Positions 1 through 7,800 of a stretch of 64,000 nucleotides of DNA are shown here, in pieces. The stretch spans positions 1-64,000 of the forward strand of contig JAKQWO010000018.1 in the NCBI GenBank assembly GCA_029561955.1. Direction: 5' to 3'. Source of the stretch: Candidatus Cloacimonadota bacterium. Its GTDB lineage: Bacteria; Cloacimonadota; Cloacimonadia; Cloacimonadales; Cloacimonadaceae. The translations under genes were made by a program, and so were the position numbers. The notes beneath the pieces were generated by a model that was not told where the DNA came from, ran no database searches, and worked only from the letters and a program-made list of their open reading frames with translations. Numbering within the stretch: position 1 is the first letter of the stretch; every line of letters starts with the position of its first letter.

Positions 1-3000
1 TCCATCCCCTTCCTGGTCTTCTTTGACGGCTTCCGCACTTCGCACGAGCTGCAAAAGATCAATGTGGTTGACTATGAGACCATGGCCGAGCTCAACGATA
101 CCAAGCTGGTCGAGAAGTTCCGTGCCAACGCTCTCAACCCTGAGAAGCCCCGCGTCAAAGTGGGTCAGCACTCTCCGGACGTCTATTTCCAAGGCCGTGA
201 GACCACAAACAAGTTTTATCAAGACGCACCCGATGTAATCGCCGAGACGATGCAACAGGTGGGCGACAAGATCGGTCGTTATTACAAGCCTTTTGAATAT
301 GTGGGACACCCTGAGGCCGAACACGTGATCGTGGCTATGGGCAGCAGTTGTGAAACCATCGAAGAGGCAATCGGTTACCTCAACGACAAGCGTGGCATGA
401 AGCTGGGCTTGATCAAGGTGAGAGTCTACCGTCCCTTCAGCGTGAAGTACTTCCTCGATGTGATTCCCCAGAGCGTAAAGAACATCGCCGTCTTAGACAG
501 GACAAAAGAGCCCGGTTCCATCGGCGAACCCCTCTATTTAGACGTGGTTTCTGCTCTAAAAGACCGCAAGGACACCTTCATCATCGGTGGACGCTATGGT
601 CTTTCCAGCAAAGAATTTACACCCACCATGGTCTTGGCCGTTTACAAACACCTGATGGCCAAAGGCTTCCACGGCTTCACCGTGGGCATCGAAGATGACG
701 TCACCCACCTCAGCCTTCCTCTGGATGAAGAAATCCAAACCGTTCCCGAAGGCACGATCAGCCTCAAATTCTGGGGCTTAGGCTCTGACGGAACCGTGGG
801 TGCCAACAAGAACAGCATCAAGATCATCGGTGACAATACAGATTTGAACGTGCAGGGTTATTTCCAATATGACAGCAAGAAGAGCGGCGGCATCACTCGT
901 AGCCACCTGCGCTTTGGCAAAGCCCCCATCCACAGCCAGTATCTGGTTGCCCGTGAAGACTTTGTCGCCTGTCATAACCAAGCTTTCATCGGGCGTTTCG
1001 ACCTGCTTGGCGGCATCAAAGAAGGCGGAGTGTTCCTGCTCAACTCCTTCTGGAGTCGTGAGGAAGCCTTCCAAAACCTCACCCGCGACATGCAGCAAAC
1101 CATCATCGACAAGAAGATCAAATTCTACACCATCGATGGACTCAAGATCGCTGAAGAAGTGGGCTTGGGTGGACGCGTCAACACCGTGATGCAGACCGCA
1201 TTCTTTCTCATCTCCGGCGTCCTCGATCGTGATGAAGCAATGAAGCTGATCAAGGAATCTGTGGTCGAAACCTACGGTCGCAGAGGCGAAAAGGTCGTTC
1301 AGATGAACCTCAACGCCATCGATAGAACCAGCGAAGCCTTGGTGCAGGTCGATGTTCCCGCCACACTTCCCGCAGAGCACGCTCCCATGAAGCAACTGGT
1401 TCCGGAGGGCTCCACCGGCTTTGTCAAAGACGTGATCGAGCCCATCATGCGTGAAGAAGGCAACCAGATCAAGGTTTCCCAGATGCCCACAGACGGCTAT
1501 GCCATGAGCGGAACCGCCAAGCTGGAAAAGCGCCGTGTGGCTCCCTTTGTGCCTCGTTGGCATGCCGATCTCTGCATCCAATGCAACCAATGCTCCTTTG
1601 TGTGTCCTCACGCTGCAATCAGAGCCAAATTGATCAAGGAAGAAGACCTCAAGGACGCCCCCGCCAGCTTCAATACGCTTAAAGCCATTGGCGCAGAAGG
1701 CTATCGCTACAAGATTCAAGTATATACAGATGACTGCCAAAGCTGTAAAGTCTGCGTGAACGAGTGTCCCAGACAGGCCCTTGAGATGATGCCCATCGAA
1801 GAAGAACTGGAAAGAGGCGAAGTAGCCAACTATGAATTCTTTGAGAAGCTTCCTTACGACGTGTTAGGCAACACCAAAGCTGACTCCGTGAAGGGAAGCC
1901 AGTTCAAGCAGCCTCTCTTGGAGTTCTCAGGTGCCTGTGCCGGTTGCGGTGAAACACCTTACATCAAGCTGATCACCCAACTCTACGGCGATCGCATGAT
2001 CATCGCCAACGCCACCGGTTGCTCCTCCATCTGGGGCGGAACCTTCCCCACCATTCCCTATGCAGTCAACAAAGACGGTCGCGGCCCCGCCTGGGCAAAC
2101 AGCCTCTTTGAAGACAACGCCGAATATGGATTTGGCATGCGTTTGGCCGTTGATTCCCATCGCAAGCTGCTCAAGCAGGCCATGAGCGTGATGGTGGAAA
2201 AAGGCATCGATCCCGCTCTGAAAGAAGCTTTTGGCTATGCTCTCGAGCATTGGAACGATGTGGATGACGCCGCCAGAACCAACGCTGAAAAGATCAAAGC
2301 TCTGCTGCCCGAAGCAATCAAGAACGCCTGTGCAGGTTGCGCTGGACACCTTGATCGCATCCGCGTCTTGCAGGATTACATCCTCGAAAAATCCATCTGG
2401 TGCTTCGGTGGCGACGGCTGGGCCTATGACATCGGTTACGGTGGACTTGACCACGTGCTGGCCTCCAACCAAAATATCAACGTCCTTGTTCTCGATACCG
2501 AAGTCTATTCCAACACCGGCGGTCAGGCCTCCAAGAGCACACCGCTCGGTTCCATCGCCCGCTTTGCAGAAGCTGGTAAGAACACCAACAAGAAGGACTT
2601 GGGCATGATGATGATGAGCTATGGCTATGTCTATGTGGCCTCTATCGCCATGGGCGCCAACAAGGTGCAAGCCCTCAACGCCATAAAGGAAGCAGAAGCC
2701 TATCCCGGCCCCTCAATCATCATTTCCTACGCCCCCTGCATCAACCACGGCATCGATATGTCACACGCACAGATCCGCCAGAAAAAGGCTGTGGAATCCG
2801 GATACTGGGTGCTCTACCGCTACAATCCGCTCAAAGCGTTAGAAGGCAAGAACCCCTTCACCTTAGATAGCAAAGAGCCCACCATGCCCGTGACTGAATT
2901 CCTCAAGGGCGAACGCCGCTACGCCGGTCTCGAAGCCATCTTCCCCGAGCGCTTCGAGAAGTTCCAAGGCAAGAGCGAGGTGTTCTACAAGGAAAGATAC

Positions 3001-3033
3001 CTGCAATACAAAGAGTTAGCTGACAAACAATAG
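1..3033 (+). CDS. nifJ: Pyruvate:ferredoxin (flavodoxin) oxidoreductase, 5' truncated
   Basis: Single-chain cytoplasmic PFOR, which oxidatively decarboxylates pyruvate to acetyl-CoA and passes electrons to ferredoxin. The reading frame is open from base 1, so the start lies outside the window; about 1010 codons are visible against a usual 1170-1200. The opening codons read FFDGFRTSHE, a PFOR motif. Two 4Fe-4S ferredoxin motifs follow: CIQCNQC with C535 (visible codons 525-535) and CQSCKVC with C589 (579-589). The C-terminal TPP/proximal-cluster domain begins with CAGC (646-649), has a second CAGC at 777-780, and contains GDGWAYDIGYGG and the TPP/Mg motif SNTGGQ. These Cys sets match the three clusters of the family. 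A strong terminator follows 16 bases after the stop. It indicates an anaerobic fermentative or syntrophic metabolism. Internal ATG/GTG codons such as the GTG at 64 are not the start. Confidence 0.96.
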   Translation, partial: SIPFLVFFDGFRTSHELQKINVVDYETMAELNDTKLVEKFRANALNPEKPRVKVGQHSPDVYFQGRETTNKFYQDAPDVIAETMQQVGDKIGRYYKPFEYVGHPEAEHVIVAMGSSCETIEEAIGYLNDKRGMKLGLIKVRVYRPFSVKYFLDVIPQSVKNIAVLDRTKEPGSIGEPLYLDVVSALKDRKDTFIIGGRYGLSSKEFTPTMVLAVYKHLMAKGFHGFTVGIEDDVTHLSLPLDEEIQTVPEGTISLKFWGLGSDGTVGANKNSIKIIGDNTDLNVQGYFQYDSKKSGGITRSHLRFGKAPIHSQYLVAREDFVACHNQAFIGRFDLLGGIKEGGVFLLNSFWSREEAFQNLTRDMQQTIIDKKIKFYTIDGLKIAEEVGLGGRVNTVMQTAFFLISGVLDRDEAMKLIKESVVETYGRRGEKVVQMNLNAIDRTSEALVQVDVPATLPAEHAPMKQLVPEGSTGFVKDVIEPIMREEGNQIKVSQMPTDGYAMSGTAKLEKRRVAPFVPRWHADLCIQCNQCSFVCPHAAIRAKLIKEEDLKDAPASFNTLKAIGAEGYRYKIQVYTDDCQSCKVCVNECPRQALEMMPIEEELERGEVANYEFFEKLPYDVLGNTKADSVKGSQFKQPLLEFSGACAGCGETPYIKLITQLYGDRMIIANATGCSSIWGGTFPTIPYAVNKDGRGPAWANSLFEDNAEYGFGMRLAVDSHRKLLKQAMSVMVEKGIDPALKEAFGYALEHWNDVDDAARTNAEKIKALLPEAIKNACAGCAGHLDRIRVLQDYILEKSIWCFGGDGWAYDIGYGGLDHVLASNQNINVLVLDTEVYSNTGGQASKSTPLGSIARFAEAGKNTNKKDLGMMMMSYGYVYVASIAMGANKVQALNAIKEAEAYPGPSIIISYAPCINHGIDMSHAQIRQKKAVESGYWVLYRYNPLKALEGKNPFTLDSKEPTMPVTEFLKGERRYAGLEAIFPERFEKFQGKSEVFYKERYLQYKELADKQ

Positions 3034-3049
3034 CTTACCGTGATACAAA

Positions 3050-3091
3050 GCCGCTTCAGGACCTAAATGGCCCTGAGGCGGCGTTTTTTTT
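3050..3091 (+). terminator. Rho-independent terminator after PFOR
   Basis: An 11-bp stem (GCCGCTTCAGG pairing with CCTGAGGCGGC, one G-T wobble) closes a 10-base loop and is followed directly by eight T residues. It ends the PFOR transcript just before the nitroreductase. Confidence 0.9.
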
Positions 3092-3139
3092 ATGCTCTTT
3101 TTTCTTGACTTGCTTACACTGATAAAAAGAATTGGACTC

Positions 3140-3703
3140 ATGAAAGACATAATCGAAATCATCAAAAACCGCCACAGCGTGCGTGACTTCCTGCCCGATG
3201 CACTACCCCAGGAAGTGCTGGATGACATGATTGAAGCCGCACGCCTGGCTCCCTCTGCCCAAAACCGGCAACCCTGGCGATATGTGATCATCACCGAGCC
3301 GGATAAAATCAAGGAACTGGTCAAGAATACAGGCTTGATCGGCCTTGCCAACTACTTTATCAAAGACGCTCCCTGCTTAGTGATCGCCTGCGCAGACGAG
3401 AAGAAAAACCTGAAGCTCAACCAGAAGGATTACTACCTGGTGGATGTGGCTATCTCCTTCCATCAGATGATCTTGGCCGCCTGGGCTCACGGAGTGGGTT
3501 CCTGCTGGTTAGCCGCTTTCAACGAAGAGAAACTCGCACGTTATCTGGATTTGCCAAAGAGCTACCGCATCGTGGCCATGTCTCCCTTTGGCTATCCAAA
3601 AGCTGACAAGACGCTCTACAGCAAGGCTTTAAATGTGTTTTCCGGCAGCGACAGGAGGCTGAAGAGAGAGGATATTATTAGAGTTGTGAGTAGTGAGTTG
3701 TGA
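3140..3703 (+). CDS. Nitroreductase family protein (FMN-dependent)
   Basis: 187-aa flavoprotein of the nitroreductase superfamily, probably an NAD(P)H-dependent FMN reductase; the substrate cannot be told. The N-terminus has the FMN-phosphate binding signature RHSVRDF, then APSAQNRQPWRYV, and near residue 118 the segment HGVGSCWL typical of the family. The ATG at 3140 is preferred over the upstream in-frame ATG at 3092 because family homology begins at MKDIIEIIKNRHS and 3092 lies against the T-run of the PFOR terminator. No good Shine-Dalgarno is seen. The last six codons (VVSSEL) and the stop fall inside a repeat that also occurs in non-coding gaps, so the original 3' end seems to have been replaced by repeat sequence. 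Confidence 0.88.
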   Translation: MKDIIEIIKNRHSVRDFLPDALPQEVLDDMIEAARLAPSAQNRQPWRYVIITEPDKIKELVKNTGLIGLANYFIKDAPCLVIACADEKKNLKLNQKDYYLVDVAISFHQMILAAWAHGVGSCWLAAFNEEKLARYLDLPKSYRIVAMSPFGYPKADKTLYSKALNVFSGSDRRLKREDIIRVVSSEL

Positions 3704-4186
3704 GTTGTGAGCCGCTGCGCTTGCCTTGTACGGGCGCTCGCTGAAGCGCCCAAAAAAGGTAGCCGGCGGTTGCCATACCGCCGCAATCAAGCGCAGCTTG
3801 ATACCACGAAGCCGCTCTATACAGCAGTTTAACTGAGCTGCTACGCTTGCCTTGTACGGGCGCTCGCTGAAGCGCCGCTTCGCTGGTTGTAGGGTCGGTC
3901 GCCGGACCGACCATGTTCAGCCATATCCCAATCCACAGCTTGCCCTAAATACCAAAAGAAAACATCGCTTCTCGCCGGAGTTATGGAAAAATCGAGCTGC
4001 GCTGATTTTGGGGTGCGCGTGCTCTTGGCTGAAATCCGGATGGTTTTGGGGTTTGAGGGAGCAAACTGCGTTTGCTGGCGGCGGTTCAGCGACCGCCGGC
4101 TACAGGGTGGGTCGGTGCGGCTAACGCCGGTACCTTCGGTGCGCAGCGACCGCCCGTACACGCAGCGAGCGCCCGTACAAGTTACC
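3684..4186. repeat. Cluster of modular GC-rich hairpin repeats
   Basis: Non-coding. It starts with short tandem units of the type GTGAGTT (3684-3712), then carries hairpin modules with the core GTACGGGCGCTCGCTGAAGC at 3729-3749 and 3855-3875 (6-7 bp arms GGCGCT/AGCGCC), and related versions with GGT/ACC in the arm near 4085-4180. Variants of the modules recur at 4650-4680, 4800-4836, 10270-10305 and 24205-24230. The short ORFs across it on both strands are repeat-derived and show no protein-like features. Confidence 0.75.
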
Positions 4187-4503
4187 ATTTTGGGCCTTAA
4201 TTACCCCTGAAAAACCGGGAATATATCGAAACATTTGACTTTTTGAAAATGTTCACCACCTTTCTTGGCCCTTCCCCGCCCAAACGTGTAACCTACTGCA
4301 ATCCTATGCGATTCCTGCTCGATGGAGGAGGAGCCGAGCAGGAGCGGGGCAGGGACGCCGCATAAACAGCGGCTTTGAGGAGTATCAAAAACGGCCGTTT
4401 CCTGTTACTTTTTCTCGCCTGACAGTCAATTATTTCAGAAAGCTCCACTTTTTTCGATGGCGGCTGTCACTTGGAAACTCCTACTATTTTAGTAGGCGTT
4501 TGG
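4187..4503. repeat. 317-bp intergenic element, copy 1
   Basis: Closely similar along its whole length to 35797-36113, with identical total length (317 bp by eye) and only scattered substitutions. Recognisable blocks are a TTTGGGGCCTTAA-like left end, an A/T hairpin AACATTT...AAATGTT, the blocks CCCTTCCCCGCCCAAACGTG and CGATGGAGGAGGAGCCGAGC, and a small palindrome CCTACTATTTTAGTAGG near the right end. No ORF is conserved between the copies. It could be a non-autonomous mobile element or a structured RNA gene. Confidence 0.8.
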
Positions 4504-4838
4504 CAGCACCAACTCTCGTATCGTTGCTTTGGCTAACCTGATTGAAATTGGGCCGTAAAAGTTAGCATTTAACTATAAGCCACTCTTATGAATAACCTCC
4601 TTTTTGGCAACTACATTTCTTTCAATACACCGCAATCCAGAAATGCAGTAGCCTTGTACGGGCGCTCGCTGAAGCGCCGCTTCCCAAGTCGTCAGTCGCT
4701 GCGCTGGAAGTGTAGATACAGGTGGTTTTGGTGAAAGAGCAGATGGTTTTGGGGATGGTCGGTCCGGCGACCGACCCTACAGCAGCGACCGTACTGCTGG
4801 CCACCGTACATCGGCGGTTCAGCGACCGCCCGTACAAT
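4504..4838. other. Gap with second cluster of hairpin modules
   Basis: No gene is seen. From about 4649 the same modules as in 3684-4186 reappear: the GTACGGGCGCTCGCTGAAGC core, a GCTGCGCTGGAAGTGTAGAT block, two copies of TGGTTTTGG, and GGTCGGTCCGGCGACCGACC (a perfect palindrome). The GCTGCGCTGG/GTAGATAC/TGGTTTTGG block is repeated at 10178-10240. Confidence 0.65.
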
Positions 4839-4870
4839 AAAAAGCCCCGAGATGGGATCCCGGGGCTTTT
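4839..4870 (-). terminator. Terminator after the 1569-aa secreted protein gene
   Basis: On the minus strand AAAAGCCCCGGGATCCCATC is followed by TCGGGGCTTTTTATT: an AAAAGCCCCG/CGGGGCTTTT stem ending in a T-run, about 20 bases past the stop codon of the gene that ends at 4891. Confidence 0.88.
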
Positions 4871-4890
4871 GTAGATTGATGAGGATAGGT

Positions 4891-7800
4891 TTATTTCTTC
4901 AGTACCATCTTCTTAGTGGAGTGGTATTTGCCACTGGTCATCCTGTACTGATACACACCGGAAGAGACGGCTTTGCCGGAGCTGTCGCGTCCATCCCAGT
5001 TGATCTGATAGTATCCGGCAGCGTCATGGGTGCGGCTAAGGCTGCGCACCAATTGGCCTCTGGCGTTGAAGATGTCGATCTTCACATCGCCAGCTTCCTT
5101 GAGCTGATAACGGATATTGGTGTTGGGGTTGAAGGGGTTAGGATAGGCATTCTCGAGCTTGGTCACGAAAGGAATGTCAGGAGTGCCACCCTCATCATCA
5201 ACCTTGAAGGTCACGCTTACGGGGCCATGGTAGCTGATGTAGCCATCCAGTTCCACGTTTTGCAGCCAGTAATAGTAGGTGCCGCTCTGCTCCAGTTCCT
5301 GATCCAGATAGGAATAGGTGTGGGCTTCAGAGGTGTTGGTTCCTTCTATCAGGTCTGAGACCTTGATGGCTGAGCTGAGGTCCATGCTATCATTACGATA
5401 GATGTTGTAGCCCGAGATGTTGCTTTCGCTCTGGGTTGTCCAGGTGATCTGCACATAGTTTTGAGCGGTGATGGTAGCTGCGAATTGGGAGAGCTCTACG
5501 GGCACGGTGGGGTCATTTCCAGGTGTGAGGACGATGAAGACATCTCCCTTGGCTCCGAAATCAATGCCTGCGAGTACAATTTCAGCTATATCACAGGGTG
5601 CAATGGTGATAGGCCAAGGATCAGCATGGTGCCACTCTCCACCCCAGAAGCCCATCAGGTAATAGGTGCCGGGTTCAGAGAGCAAGAAGGTCAAGTCGAA
5701 GACGCCGCTTGCCGCTGTGTAGGCAGCGATGTGGGATGTCGCGGGATCCAGGTTGGTCAATTCAGACACCGGGCCTGTGGTTCCATCAAATCCCGGGACC
5801 TTGTAGAGGTCATGGGTGGAGTAGAAGTTAGCACCAGCAACATTCAGAGCATCATAGGGCTCTCCGGCGTAGATGTCGGGCGCAACCTTTACCGTAATGT
5901 CATCCATGCTGAGATACATAGGATCCCATTCGACCATACCATAGATACCAATCCAGTAGATGCCGGTGGTCTCAGGTGTGAAACTACCAAAGATCTGCTG
6001 GTATTCTCCATTTTCAACACCGGTTTGGGATGTAATTACATTGGTCATGGCAGCAAGTGTGCCTTCTGTTCCATAATAGAGGCCTACAGTGGCATCAGTT
6101 AAGACAGTTGTATTTTGTCTGGCCCAGACTTCCACATCGTAGGTTTTTCCTGCTTGCATAGAGAAGGGCCTTGCCAGCATAACGTCGCCATCCCACGCCA
6201 AAGTAGCATTAAAAGAGCCATTGCGCGGGGCACGTTCGTAATTGGTATTGGAGGAGTTGGCTGTCCAATACTTGTTGTTACTAAGTTGTGTCCAGACACC
6301 ACCCACTTGTACACCATCCGTCTGTCCTTCTTCAAAACCTTCAAAGAAGGGATAGATGTATACGGTGGGATCTGGAATGGTGGTGAAGCTGCGAGGTGTA
6401 GCTTTGTCACTTTCTCCAGTTGCATTCACCGCCGTCACAGTCCAGTACAGGGTGCTGCCGTAAGGCAGAGCGACTGCTGGTGTGAAGCTGGTGGTTGTGC
6501 TGGTGCCGATCTGCGTGGTGGGAGGATTCTCGCCATCACAATAGATATTGTAGGATGTAGGTACACCTCCCGTGTTGGCTGCAGTCCAGGTGAAGACAGG
6601 CTTGACAGCCACATCGGTAGCAGCATCTGCTGGAGCGGTAAGTGTGGGGGCATCAGGAGCAATGGCAGCGGGATCGGGACCGATGAACATGTCTGCATAG
6701 TAGCTACCGCTTGCTGTGTTGCGCAGGGCGAGGTAATAGTTACCACTCAGCGGGCTGAGGTCTATATCGTGCTCGAACCAAGTGCTTGCTGTGGGGAAGT
6801 TGATAACTTCCAGTTGAGTCCAATTGGTTCTGTCCTGAGAATAGATCAGTTGCAGGCTTCCGCTTGTACTGGAGCAATAAGCCCAGAAGTAGAGCCTGCT
6901 ACCGGGCTCAACGGCGAGCATAGGCGTGCTGAGTATGTATTGATCCGTGCCGGAGGCATACTTGTAAGCAGAGGCGCTTCCATAGCGATATTGGTATGTA
7001 CTACGAGTCCAGGTGGTCTGCCAGCCTGTGGGCGGGAATTGGGTGGCTTCAAAGCTCTCAAACAGAGCATTTTCACCCGCAGCTCTTCCACTCAGGGCTA
7101 CATCGTAGTTATTTCCGGCATAAGTCATGCGCAGAATGGCAGTGTGTGCACCTGCTGCTGTGGGATTGTAACGGACCGGGATGTCACCATATTCATTTGT
7201 GTTGAGGTCAAATGGCAAGGCGGTGGAATCAAATTCAAACATCGTTGCATCTGTTCCCACAATACTTACATCTGAGTCTTCCAGATGCAGAGTGCCTACA
7301 CCGGTGTTGGTAACCCTTACATTCTTATACTCGGTGGCAGTGTTGACACGCACAGGTGCAAAGTCCAGGGAAGCAGGAGTGTAAGTTAAGATGGGATCAG
7401 TGGGTATCTCTTCCAGTAAGAAGTCATCTATACCAAAACCATAGTTGTAGGCAGCAGAAGCATATTGATAGAAGGCCAGATAGAAGGTCTGTCCGGTGTA
7501 GCTATCCAAGTTGAGCTCGTGCTCTGTCCAGGTTGTGTTGGTGCAGGTTATGTCGACCAATTCACTAAAAGAAATAACCTCCGGTGTAGTGGTGGAGATC
7601 ATGACTTTGTAGGAGTTTGGATAACCGACATTCTCTACCTTATCCCACCATTTCAGCCTTATATCTGCGCTGGGGTTGATGGCAGGTGTGATCAGCCAGT
7701 CGTCAGTATTCCCCGATCCGTAGGCAGCATAGAGAGGTGAATGGGTGGGTGTGATATATTGGTTGTGACGTCTCCAAGTGTAGGTGTCATTATTGGCATT

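Noticed and set aside
778-1740. 320-aa minus-strand ORF opposite PFOR
   Set aside because: The + strand encodes the iron-sulfur motifs of PFOR; nothing is recognisable in the reverse frame.
3841-4210. Small ORFs across the repeat cluster on both strands
   Set aside because: They consist of repeat units, have no ribosome sites, and are not conserved in the other copy of the 317-bp element.
6115-7275. 386-aa ORF on the + strand within the 1569-aa secreted protein gene, plus other long antisense frames there
   Set aside because: Antisense shadows of a coding region with biased codon third positions; low-complexity, no ribosome site and no recognisable domain.
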